Source: an uncultured Shinella sp. (GTDB lineage Bacteria; Pseudomonadota; Alphaproteobacteria; Rhizobiales; Rhizobiaceae). Taken from it: a stretch of DNA of 10,203 nt. Location: NCBI GenBank assembly GCA_946481465.1, contig CAMLOC010000064.1, positions 1 to 10,203 on the forward strand, in the 5' to 3' direction. The notes beneath the pieces are model-generated. The model was not told the DNA's origin. It searched no databases and worked only from the letters and a program-made list of their open reading frames with translations. Below, one piece after another: positions 1-6,456 of the stretch (position 1 is the first letter of the stretch; the number at the start of each line of letters is the position of its first letter). A program made the position numbers and the translations under genes.

Positions 1-72
1 TTCCAGGTCGCCGACTACGGCCTCGTCGGCGATCTCTTCGACATCCTGCCGGAACTCGAAAAGGCGCTGTGA
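1..72 (+). CDS. etfA: Electron transfer flavoprotein alpha subunit, C-terminal end (partial)
   Basis: Frame 1 is open from the window edge to a TGA at 70-72 and gives a 23-residue tail containing VADYGLVGDLF and ending PELEKAL. This matches the usual C-terminus of EtfA (VADYGLV.DLF..LPEL), the FAD-binding alpha chain of the soluble heterodimer that passes electrons from acyl-CoA and other dehydrogenases to ETF-ubiquinone oxidoreductase. Only the tail is present, so domain structure and start cannot be judged. It is probably the last gene of an etfBA unit lying to the left and is functionally separate from the catabolic cluster. The call rests on recognition of a short but distinctive tail. 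Confidence 0.8.
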   Translation, partial: FQVADYGLVGDLFDILPELEKAL

Positions 73-92
73 GCCGGCTTCGGCCCGGCTTT
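72..92 (+). terminator. Possible weak terminator after etfA
   Basis: AGCCGG (72-77) and CCGGCT (85-90) can form a 6-bp GC stem with a 7-base loop, immediately after the etfA stop and followed by only three T. This is a poor match to an intrinsic terminator, but the position is right. The rest of the stretch to 244 shows no clear gene; a TTG-started extension of the next gene was considered and rejected. Confidence 0.25.
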
Positions 93-244
93 GCGGCCAG
101 GCCGGGTTGCCCGCGGTCACCGTGGAGAGCAACACCGTTTGCCGTCCGCATCCAACGTCCCGCCGTTCTTTCAGATGATGGGGCTTGCGCAAGAATGATG
201 TATTAGGATGGCGATCCTGTCGCGGTGATCTGAGAGGAGCCGTC

Positions 245-1084
245 ATGGTGGTCGTTCTATCGCGTGTGGCCCTGCTTGCGCTTGCGCTGTTCTGCATGAC
301 GGCCGGCCGGGCATTCGCCGAGCCGGTGTCGTTTCCCGGCCTGACGGAGCCGGTCGCCGGCAGGAAGGACGTGACCTTCGCGGACCTCGTCCGGCTCGTT
401 GCGCCCGGGGCTGTCGAAAGTGGCGAGGGGACGATCGACGTCCGCCACATCGGCGGCGACGCATGGAGCGATCCCGGACCGGAGGCGATGAGGCTTCTGA
501 AGCTTGCGGCCGTCCAGGCGCGCTCCGGCGGCCGGGATCGAACGGTGCTGCTTCTGGACTTCGGCCCGGCGCAGGACAGCGCCTCCGGTTTCGTCGTGCT
601 CGCGCTCTTCGACGTCACGGGCAAGCCGAGGCTGCTCGACGCGGCCGATATCGCGTTCGACCGCTGGACAGCCTTCGCCGAACCTGTCCGGCTTCCGGTC
701 GGGGAGGGGGACGACCTGCTCGTCACCCGGAGCACGCATTTCAATTCCAGCCAGGGCTATGCCACCACGGCCCTGATACTCCTGCGCGGCGACCGGTTCG
801 CGCTCGTCGACACGATCTCCACCTTCGACGACAGGGCATGCGCCTTCGAGCGCACGCAGCGGCTCGGCATCCGGCAGGGGACGGGCACGCCGTTTGCCGA
901 TATCCGGGCCACGGTGAGCGAACGCACGACGGTTTCCGCAGGGCAATGCGGCGAGGCGACGGTTCCGGAACCGGGAACGCGCAACATTGCCGTGACCTAC
1001 CGCTGGGACGCCGCCGGTGAGCGCTACAGTGCCGATTCGGACGCGTTCGACGTGTTGGCGCGCGAGAACGAGCGGCGTTTCTGA
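245..1084 (+). CDS. Exported protein of unknown function
   Basis: Predicted 279-residue protein that I do not recognise. The N-terminus is a good Sec signal peptide: one Arg (R7), a hydrophobic core at about residues 8-18, and a likely cleavage after A-F-A at 23-25, giving a mature periplasmic protein of about 254 residues. No transmembrane segment follows. The mature part has two cysteines (C199, C235) that could form a disulfide, and alternating hydrophobic/polar stretches suggesting a beta-rich fold. The ATG at 245 is chosen because GAGGAG (234-239) lies 5 bases upstream and the signal peptide starts there. An in-frame TTG at 185 would add 20 residues in front of the signal peptide and is unlikely. 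The gene stands alone between etfA and a convergent LysR gene, so context gives no role. Confidence 0.75.
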   Translation: MVVVLSRVALLALALFCMTAGRAFAEPVSFPGLTEPVAGRKDVTFADLVRLVAPGAVESGEGTIDVRHIGGDAWSDPGPEAMRLLKLAAVQARSGGRDRTVLLLDFGPAQDSASGFVVLALFDVTGKPRLLDAADIAFDRWTAFAEPVRLPVGEGDDLLVTRSTHFNSSQGYATTALILLRGDRFALVDTISTFDDRACAFERTQRLGIRQGTGTPFADIRATVSERTTVSAGQCGEATVPEPGTRNIAVTYRWDAAGERYSADSDAFDVLARENERRF

Positions 1085-1110
1085 CGGGCGGCGTACCGTC
1101 GGCCTCGCTC

Positions 1111-1130
1111 CGTTTCGGCAGCCCGAAACG
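1111..1130. terminator. Hairpin between convergent genes, possible bidirectional terminator
   Basis: CGTTTCGG (1111-1118) and CCGAAACG (1123-1130) form a perfect 8-bp stem with the 4-base loop CAGC. It sits in the 52-base gap between the stop of the exported protein gene (1084) and the stop of the LysR gene on the opposite strand (1137-1139). No T-run follows on either strand, so it is terminator-like by position and symmetry rather than by a full intrinsic-terminator signature. Confidence 0.45.
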
Positions 1131-1136
1131 CGGGCC

Positions 1137-2363
1137 TCAAAACCCGGGTCGATGCGGCTGCAATCGCAATTGCTCCAGAAAGCGGGACTGCAGCCCGCTC
1201 GGCAACCAGTTCTCGCGCATGGTGATGCCGATCGTCCGCGTGCCGAGGCGCACGTCTCCTGCGACGGGCACGCATTTCAGCAGGCCCTCCCGTTCCTCGA
1301 TCGCGATCTGCCGGCGGGAAAGCATGGAGAGGCGGTCGCTCTCCAGGATGATGGCGCGCGTCAGGACGAGGGAACTCGTCTCGATGCTGGCGCGGGGAGG
1401 AGCGGGGCATTTCTCGAACAGGGCGTCGAATGCGGCGCGAATGGGCGTTCCCGGTCGCTGGGTGACCCATTCCTGCCCGGCAAGGTCGTCGAGCGAGGCG
1501 GCAATGTCGCGCGCCACAAGCGGATGGCCGGGCCGGCCGACGATCGCATAGGGATCGTCGAACAGCGCCTCCGTTCTGAGGCCGGCAAGATCGCTTCCCG
1601 AGCGCAGCGCGCCGATGAGGATGTCGCTCGCCCCGATACGCAATTGCTGGGAGAGGAGGTCGTAGGAGCCGTCGGCGATCTCGATCCGGGCATTCGGATG
1701 GGCCGCCAGCAGCGGATTGATCGCCCGGGCGAGCAGCAGGGTGCGGGCAAGCGGCAGGCTGGCGATCTTGATGCGCCCCTCCATGCGGCCTTCGAGCTCC
1801 CGCAATTCGTCGACCGCCTGTTCCAGTTCCGTCAGGGCGACGCGCCATCGCATGGCAAGCCGGTGGCCAACCGCGTTCGGCGCCACGCCGCTCGCGCCGC
1901 GCATGAGGATCGCCTTGCCGACATTCGCCTGCAATTCGTGCAGCAGCCGGTGCAGCGCCGCCGGCGAGCCGCCCCCGCTGCGGGCGGCTTCCGTTATGGA
2001 GCCGCCGCCGGAAAGCGCGATCAGCGCCTCGATCTGGCGAAAGCCGATGCGGGCCAGCGTCTTGGCCATCAGGGCGGGATCACGCTGGACGCTGGCGCCG
2101 AGCGCCTGGCCGAGCGCGGCGGCGAGCTGGTCGTCCATGCGGCGCAACCGGGCGAGAAGCACCGTGCCGGCCGCCGTCGGCTGGCTGCCGGCGGCATAGC
2201 GTTCGAGGAGTTTTGCACCGAAGCGCGCCTCGATGCCGGCCAGCGCCACGGTGACGGACGGTTGCGAGACGTTCAGCTCCGCGGCGGCGCGGTTGAGGCT
2301 GCCCGTCTCGCAGACCTGCATGAAGGCGCGCAGATGGCGAAGGTTGAGGCCGGTGGCGATCAT
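1137..2363 (-). CDS. LysR-type transcriptional regulator with duplicated HTH region
   Basis: Predicted 408 residues, about 100 longer than a usual LysR protein (~300). Residues 8-66 are a clear LysR winged helix: L-R-H-L-R-A-F, the helix pair RAAAELNVSQPSVT, then PTAAG. Residues about 105-166 repeat the same pattern in decayed form (F-R-Q-I-E-A-L, E-A-A at 125-127, S-P-A-A-L at 133-137, then N-A-V-G at 163-166). The effector-binding domain starts near residue 195 with G-R-I-K-I-A and runs to the C-terminus. The start (ATG, complement of 2361-2363) has GGAAG four bases upstream on the minus strand. The frame stays open to 3194, but that longer reading runs antisense through the hydratase gene and is rejected. 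It is divergent from the galB-galC genes, as is typical of a LysR activator and its target, so it is probably the regulator of this locus, induced by a pathway carboxylate (inference). GalR of Pseudomonas gallate clusters is a functional parallel, but orthology is not established. Confidence 0.88.
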   Translation of the reverse strand: MIATGLNLRHLRAFMQVCETGSLNRAAAELNVSQPSVTVALAGIEARFGAKLLERYAAGSQPTAAGTVLLARLRRMDDQLAAALGQALGASVQRDPALMAKTLARIGFRQIEALIALSGGGSITEAARSGGGSPAALHRLLHELQANVGKAILMRGASGVAPNAVGHRLAMRWRVALTELEQAVDELRELEGRMEGRIKIASLPLARTLLLARAINPLLAAHPNARIEIADGSYDLLSQQLRIGASDILIGALRSGSDLAGLRTEALFDDPYAIVGRPGHPLVARDIAASLDDLAGQEWVTQRPGTPIRAAFDALFEKCPAPPRASIETSSLVLTRAIILESDRLSMLSRRQIAIEEREGLLKCVPVAGDVRLGTRTIGITMRENWLPSGLQSRFLEQLRLQPHRPGF

Positions 2364-2388
2364 CGGGCTTCCGAAAATAGATTCGCAA

Positions 2389-2441
2389 AAAGCTATAACT
2401 GGGTGCAGCTTTCGTATTAGCACCGGACACCCGATCGGTGC
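2389..2441. promoter_or_regulatory. Candidate LysR operator region, nested inverted repeats
   Basis: The gap between the divergent LysR and galB starts contains AAAGCT (2389-2394) facing AGCTTT (2407-2412) across 12 bases. It also contains GCACCG (2420-2425) facing CGGTGC (2436-2441) across 10 bases. The pentamer GGTGC/GCACC occurs three times in alternating orientation (2402-2406, 2420-2424, 2437-2441), about 17-18 bases apart. LysR proteins usually bind two dyads (recognition and activation sites) in such a divergent gap, so this arrangement fits. I could not place a convincing -35/-10 pair; TATAAC at 2394-2399 is only a candidate -10. Which repeat is the true operator is inference. Confidence 0.45.
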
Positions 2442-2462
2442 CAGTGTTCCCTCGAAAATGTG

Positions 2463-2467
2463 AGGAG
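2463..2467 (+). promoter_or_regulatory. Ribosome binding site deciding the galB start
   Basis: AGGAG at 2463-2467 is followed by ATG at 2469 (1 base away) and ATG at 2475 (7 bases away). An in-frame GTG at 2460 precedes the Shine-Dalgarno sequence. Only 2475 has normal spacing, so it is taken as the start, with the two upstream start candidates rejected. Confidence 0.6.
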
Positions 2468-2474
2468 CATGGAT

Positions 2475-3209
2475 ATGCAGAACAAGACCGGACTCGTCGT
2501 CAGCGCACATTCGGCGGACTTCGTCTGGAGAGCCGGCGGCGCGATCGCGGCGCATGCGAAGCAGGGCTACGACGTCACCGTCGTCTGCCTGTCGTTCGGG
2601 GAAAGGGGGGAATCGGCGAAGCTCTGGCGCAAGCCCGGCATGACGCTCGAGGCCGTGAAGGCGGACCGCCGCCGCGAGGCGGAAAACGCGGCCCGGGCGC
2701 TCGGCGTCCATGATATCCAGTTCTACGACCTCGGCGATTATCCCATGCAGGTCACGCCGGAGGCCTTCGACCGGCTGGTCGACCTCTATCGTGCGCTCCG
2801 CCCGGAATTCATGCTGACGCATTCCCGGCAGGACCCGTACAATTTCGACCATCCGATGGCGACCGAGTTCGCCCAGCATGCGCGGGTCATCGCGCAGGCC
2901 CATGGCCACAAGCCCGAAGTTCCGGTGCTCGGCGCGCCGCCCGTCTATCTCTTCGAGCCGCACCAGCCGGAACAGTGCAACTGGAAGCCCAATTTCCTGC
3001 TGGACATCAGCGCGGTCTGGGAGAAGAAGCTGGCGGCGATCAAATGCATGGAAGGACAGGAGCATCTCTGGGAATATTATACCCGGGTGGCCTTGCAGCG
3101 CGGCGTGCAGGCCGCGCGCAATTCCGACCACAAGATCGTCTACGGCGAGGCCTATGAGGCTGTGTTCCCGCATGTGACCGGGACGCTCGGCCATGGAGCC
3201 CTGGCATGA
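2475..3209 (+). CDS. galB: 4-oxalomesaconate hydratase (PIG-L / GalB type)
   Basis: Predicted 244 residues. GalB adds water to 4-oxalomesaconate to form 4-carboxy-4-hydroxy-2-oxoadipate in gallate and protocatechuate 4,5-cleavage catabolism, in the cytoplasm. The protein belongs to the PIG-L/LmbE metal-dependent fold. The usual AHPDDE metal motif appears as A-H-S-A-D-F (H12, D15), the form I recall for Pseudomonas GalB. A second cluster, H116[10 protein letters not shown]126, supplies further likely ligands. Strongly GalB-like blocks include [18 protein letters not shown] (36-53) and, near the C-terminus, [20 protein letters not shown]. This is unlike the unrelated amidohydrolase-type hydratase LigJ. 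The stop overlaps the next start in ATGA (3206-3209), so translation is probably coupled to the aldolase. The start choice is explained under the RBS entry. Function is assigned from recalled sequence similarity; activity is not shown by sequence alone. Confidence 0.92.
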   Translation: MQNKTGLVVSAHSADFVWRAGGAIAAHAKQGYDVTVVCLSFGERGESAKLWRKPGMTLEAVKADRRREAENAARALGVHDIQFYDLGDYPMQVTPEAFDRLVDLYRALRPEFMLTHSRQDPYNFDHPMATEFAQHARVIAQAHGHKPEVPVLGAPPVYLFEPHQPEQCNWKPNFLLDISAVWEKKLAAIKCMEGQEHLWEYYTRVALQRGVQAARNSDHKIVYGEAYEAVFPHVTGTLGHGALA

Positions 3210-3880
3210 GTGTCGTCTATCGCAACATCGAGCGAGCGCCGCTCGCTATCGTCGACGGCCTTGCCGAATGCGGCGCGGCGACGGTGCACGAGGCCATGGG
3301 GCGCATCGGCCTGATGCGTTCCCACATGCGTCCCGTCTGGCGCGGCGCACGGATCGCCGGCACGGCCGTGACGGTCTCCATCCCGCCGGCGGACAACTGG
3401 ATGATCCATGTCGCGGTGGAGCAGTGCCGCGAGGGCGACATTCTCGTCGTCGCGCCGACCTCGCCCTGCGATGCCGGCTACTTCGGCGAACTGCTCGCCA
3501 CCTCGCTCCAGGTGCGCGGCGTGCGCGGCCTGGTGATCGAGGCCGGCGTGCGTGATGTCGCTGAGCTCGAGACGATGGGCTTTCCCGTCTGGTCGCGCTT
3601 CGTCTCCGCGCAGGGCACGGTCAAGGCGACGCTCGGTTCCGTCAACGTTCCGATCGTCTGTGCCGGTGCCTCGATTGCCCCCGGCGACGTCATCGTCGCC
3701 GACGACGACGGCGTGCTGGTCGTGCCGAAGGCGGATGCGGAGAGGGCGCTTCAGGCCTCGCGCGCGCGGCTCGACAAGGAGCAGCAGACCCGCGCGCGGC
3801 TCGCCGCCGGCGAACTCGGCCTTGATATCTACAAGATGCGCGAGGCGCTGGCCGCCAAGGGATTGACCTACATCGATTGA
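3206..3880 (+). CDS. galC: 4-carboxy-4-hydroxy-2-oxoadipate aldolase (HMG/CHA aldolase, RraA-like fold)
   Basis: Predicted 224 residues, normal for the class II pyruvate aldolases of the RraA fold (LigK, ProA, GalC). The enzyme cleaves 4-carboxy-4-hydroxy-2-oxoadipate to pyruvate and oxaloacetate, and usually also 4-hydroxy-4-methyl-2-oxoglutarate, using a divalent metal. The active-site signature is visible: G94-E95-L-L, then V-I-E-A-G-V-R116-D117, with R116/D117 matching the substrate- and metal-binding Arg-Asp pair of the family, followed by MGFPVWSR (124-131). A second family block is [10 protein letters not shown] near the C-terminus. RraA itself (the RNase E inhibitor) is shorter, and the neighbouring GalB and GalD homologues favour the aldolase. 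The gene starts inside the galB stop (ATGA overlap). The alternative symbols ligK or proA would fit equally. Confidence 0.9.
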   Translation: MSVVYRNIERAPLAIVDGLAECGAATVHEAMGRIGLMRSHMRPVWRGARIAGTAVTVSIPPADNWMIHVAVEQCREGDILVVAPTSPCDAGYFGELLATSLQVRGVRGLVIEAGVRDVAELETMGFPVWSRFVSAQGTVKATLGSVNVPIVCAGASIAPGDVIVADDDGVLVVPKADAERALQASRARLDKEQQTRARLAAGELGLDIYKMREALAAKGLTYID

Positions 3881-3888
3881 TCGAAGCC

Positions 3889-3912
3889 GGAAAAGGGGGA
3901 GGACCTTTTTCC
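3889..3912 (+). promoter_or_regulatory. Imperfect hairpin in the galC-dehydrogenase gap
   Basis: GGAAAAGG (3889-3896) can pair with CCTTTTTCC (3904-3912) with one bulged T. The left arm runs into GGGGGAGG (3895-3902), which looks like a Shine-Dalgarno sequence but has no start codon after it. The real RBS, GGGAGG (3917-3922), follows four bases before the ATG at 3927. It could slow transcription or decay within the operon, but may have no role. Confidence 0.25.
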
Positions 3913-3926
3913 GCAAGGGAGGACGA

Positions 3927-4811
3927 ATGACCACGATTGCTTTCATCGGCTTCGGCGAGGCGGCGCAGTCCATCGCCGGCGGCCTTGCCGGCCGCAATGC
4001 GGCAAGGCTTGCCGCCTACGACCTGCGCTTTGCCGATCCCGCGGTTTCGGCCGGCCTTCGCGACCGGGCCGCGCAGCGCGGCGTGGAGCCGCTCGGCGAC
4101 ATCGCGGGCATCGCCGAGGCGGATGTCGTCCTGTCGCTCGTCGTCGGATCGGCGACGCGGGCCGTGGCGGCCTCCGCCGCGCCGCACCTTTCGGACCGGG
4201 CGATCTTCATCGATCTCAACTCCGTCGGCCCCGACACCAAGGCGCTCGCCGCCGGGGAAATCGCGACCGGCAGGGGAAGCTTCGTGGAAGGGGCCGTCAT
4301 GGCCCGTGTCCCGCCCTATGCGGAGAAGGTGCCGATCCTCGTCGCCGGCGCGCGGGCCGGCGAGGCGGCCGAGCGGCTGAACGCGCTCGGCATGAACCTG
4401 GAGGTGGTCGGGGACGTGCCCGGCCAGGCCTCGTCGCTGAAGATGATCCGCTCGGTGATGATCAAGGGCGTGGAAGCGCTTCTGATCGAGGCGCTCTCCT
4501 CGGCCGAGCGGGCGGGCGTGACCGAGCGCATCCTCGATTCCGTGCAGGAGACCTTTCCCGGGCTCGACTGGCGGCAGGTGGCGGACTACTACCTGTCGCG
4601 AACCTTCGAGCACGGCGCGCGCCGCGTGACCGAGATGACCGAGGCGGCCGAAACGATCGAATCGTTCGGCCTCGAGGCATCCATGTCGCGGGCCGCCTGC
4701 AAGACCATCGCTGCCGCCCACGCGGCGATGAAGGACCAGGGCCTTGCCGTGAGCGACGGATATCGCGGTTTCGTGCCGGTAATGGCTCGCCGCATGGCAA
4801 AGGATCTGTGA
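3927..4811 (+). CDS. NAD(P)-dependent beta-hydroxyacid-type dehydrogenase with DUF1932 C-terminal domain
   Basis: Predicted 294 residues. An N-terminal Rossmann fold begins at residue 3 with T-I-A-F-I-G-F-G-E-A-A (dinucleotide motif G8-x-G10-x-x-A13). D32 at the end of the second strand suggests NAD rather than NADP. The middle has the family segment DLNSVGPDTK (96-105). GQASSLKMIR (166-175) supplies K172, in the position of the catalytic lysine of 3-hydroxyisobutyrate / 6-phosphogluconate dehydrogenase relatives. The C-terminal half is all-helical and resembles the DUF1932 domain. The substrate is unknown: pathway dehydrogenases such as LigC belong to a different family (Gfo/Idh type), so this is not the standard hemiacetal dehydrogenase. 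Position between galC and tctA (1-base gap to tctA) makes it part of the catabolic operon. Oxidation or reduction of a hydroxy-polycarboxylate linked to the OMA/CHA route is the simplest inference. Confidence 0.8.
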   Translation: MTTIAFIGFGEAAQSIAGGLAGRNAARLAAYDLRFADPAVSAGLRDRAAQRGVEPLGDIAGIAEADVVLSLVVGSATRAVAASAAPHLSDRAIFIDLNSVGPDTKALAAGEIATGRGSFVEGAVMARVPPYAEKVPILVAGARAGEAAERLNALGMNLEVVGDVPGQASSLKMIRSVMIKGVEALLIEALSSAERAGVTERILDSVQETFPGLDWRQVADYYLSRTFEHGARRVTEMTEAAETIESFGLEASMSRAACKTIAAAHAAMKDQGLAVSDGYRGFVPVMARRMAKDL

Positions 4812-4812
4812 G

Positions 4813-6327
4813 ATGGACGGCATTCTCCTGTCGCTCGGCGTCATCTTCAGCTTTTCGGGTCTGGCGGTGCTCATCGTCGGCGCACTGCTCGGCATCGTCA
4901 TCGGCGCCCTGCCGGGCCTCGGCCCGTCGATCGGGCTGAGCCTTCTCATCCCCTTCACCTACAATCTCGGCCCCGAGCTGAGCATGCTGATGATGATCTC
5001 GCTCTACACCTCGGCCGAATATGGCGGGTCGATCAGCGCGATCCTGCTCTCGACGCCCGGAACGGCGGCGGCGGCGGCCACCGCGATCGACGGCTATGCC
5101 ATGGCGCGCAAGGGCAGGGCCAACGAGGCGATCTCGATTTCGCTGACCGCCTCGACCGTGGGCGGCGTTTTCGGCGGGCTGGCGCTCCTGCTTCTCGCCA
5201 TGCCGCTCGCCTCGCTCGCCCTGAAGTTCGGCCCGGCAGGCTACTTTGCCGTCGGCGTCTTCGGCCTCAGCTCGGTCGCCGCGCTCTCCGGCGGCTCGCT
5301 GGTCAAGGGCCTCGTCTGTGCGGCCTTCGGGCTCGCGCTCGCCACCATCGGCATCGATCCCATCGCCGGCACGCCGCGTTTCACCTTCGGCCTGTTCGAA
5401 CTCTACGAGGGCGTCCCGTTCCTCGCCGCGCTCATCGGCCTCTTCGCCGTCTCGGAAGCCCTCGTCATGATCGAGAGCCGCGTTGCCGCAGCGCCCATCA
5501 TCAAGGACAAGGTCGGCCATGTCTTCATGTCGGGCGCACTGTGGAAGGAGACCTGGCGCTCCATGCTGTCGGGCTCGGTGATCGGCACGCTGCTCGGCAT
5601 CCTGCCCGGCGTCGGCGGCAACATCGCCTGCTGGGTGGCGCGGGACTATGCCCGGGCGCGCGATCCGCATCCGGAGGAATACGGCCACGGCTCGGCCAAC
5701 GGTATCGCGGCTCCGGAAGCCTCCAACAACGCGACCGTCGGCGGTGCGCTCGTCCCGCTGCTCGCCCTCGGCGTGCCCGGTTCGCCCACGACCGCCATCA
5801 TGGTCGGCGCGCTGATCATGCACGGCCTGCATCCCGGCCCCCAACTCTTCACCGAAGCGCCCTCGCTGGTCTACGCGATCCTCTTCGGCACGATCATCGC
5901 CTCGTTGATACAGTATGCGGCCGGCTCCCTGTTCCTGCCCCTGATGGCGCGGGTGATGCGCCTGCCGGATGCGGTGATCGCCGTCGGCATCATGGCCTTC
6001 GCCGTGCTCGGCGCCTTCGCCATCCGCAACCTGATGTTCGACGTCTACCTGATGCTCGGCTTCGGCGTCGTCGGCTATCTCATGAAGAAGCTGCGCTTCC
6101 CGGTCGCGCCGATCATCCTTGCCATGGTGCTCGGCTATCTCGTGGAATCGAACTACCGGACCGCGCTGGTGTCCTCGCAGGGCGACTATACGATTTTCAT
6201 CACCGATCCCGTCAGCCTGCTGTTCCTCGTCCTCAGCCTCGTCAGCCTGCTGACGCCGCTGTGGCGCCGGCTTCAGGCCCGCCGCATGCGCCGGCTCGAC
6301 GGAACGGTAAACGGCGCGACGCGCTAG
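4813..6327 (+). CDS. tctA: Tripartite tricarboxylate transporter, large membrane subunit TctA
   Basis: Predicted 504 residues, the normal TctA length, almost entirely hydrophobic with roughly 10-12 membrane spans. It is the ion-coupled permease subunit of the TTT family and takes carboxylates handed over by periplasmic TctC. The internal duplication of the family is visible: GALPGLGPSIG (31-41) versus GILPGVGGNIA (262-272), and a Gly/Pro/Thr-rich loop at 67-95 versus 300-334 ending VPGSPTTAIM. The gene starts one base after the dehydrogenase stop, without its own strong RBS, so it is probably translationally coupled. Its stop TAG (6325-6327) lies in the first bases of a RIME-like repeat, which separates it from tctC. 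The substrate cannot be read from TctA; context suggests an intermediate or precursor of the 4-oxalomesaconate route. Confidence 0.95.
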   Translation: MDGILLSLGVIFSFSGLAVLIVGALLGIVIGALPGLGPSIGLSLLIPFTYNLGPELSMLMMISLYTSAEYGGSISAILLSTPGTAAAAATAIDGYAMARKGRANEAISISLTASTVGGVFGGLALLLLAMPLASLALKFGPAGYFAVGVFGLSSVAALSGGSLVKGLVCAAFGLALATIGIDPIAGTPRFTFGLFELYEGVPFLAALIGLFAVSEALVMIESRVAAAPIIKDKVGHVFMSGALWKETWRSMLSGSVIGTLLGILPGVGGNIACWVARDYARARDPHPEEYGHGSANGIAAPEASNNATVGGALVPLLALGVPGSPTTAIMVGALIMHGLHPGPQLFTEAPSLVYAILFGTIIASLIQYAAGSLFLPLMARVMRLPDAVIAVGIMAFAVLGAFAIRNLMFDVYLMLGFGVVGYLMKKLRFPVAPIILAMVLGYLVESNYRTALVSSQGDYTIFITDPVSLLFLVLSLVSLLTPLWRRLQARRMRRLDGTVNGATR

Positions 6328-6431
6328 CGCATTTCCAGCCGGAGCGAAATCGCTTCGGTGTCGGATAATGCGGTAAAAACAATAATCTAGAGCATTTCCG
6401 GTGAGCCGGAGTTCGCCGGAAATGCTCTAGA
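6324..6431 (+). repeat. RIME-like palindromic intergenic element, copy 1
   Basis: A 108-base element with two hairpins. The first is CCGGAGCGA AA TCGCTTCGG at 6339-6358 (9-bp stem with one G-T pair). The second is a 21-bp stem at 6386-6406 / 6411-6431 with a 4-base loop; its outer 16 bp are perfect, running from TCTAGAGCATTTCCGG to its exact complement. The conserved middle GGATAATGCGGTAAAAACA joins them. Copy 2 at 10116-10203 is its inverted partner: 79 of 88 aligned bases match by hand count. The two-palindrome architecture fits the Rhizobium-specific intergenic mosaic elements (RIME). The left end CTAG supplies the tctA stop codon. It fills most of the 129-base tctA-tctC gap and could act as a transcript-stability or partial termination element. 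Confidence 0.85.
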
Positions 6432-6456
6432 CAGCCTATCAACTGGAGGAGAAGAC

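Noticed and set aside
185..244. TTG start at 185 for the exported protein
   Set aside because: It would place 20 residues before a complete signal peptide and ignores the good RBS before the ATG at 245.
1017..2420. 467-codon plus-strand open frame across the LysR gene
   Set aside because: It is the opposite-strand shadow of the LysR gene; composition is Arg/Ala/Gly-rich without recognisable motifs, a common artefact in GC-rich DNA.
2364..3194. Extension of the LysR frame to a 685-residue protein on the minus strand
   Set aside because: The added part is antisense to galB, has no LysR similarity and lies upstream of a well-placed start with its own Shine-Dalgarno and the expected first HTH.
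3690..5844. Long minus-strand open frames (3690-4958 and 4462-5844)
   Set aside because: They are antisense to the aldolase, dehydrogenase and tctA, are rich in His/Arg/Asp repeats of no known family, and overlap each other.
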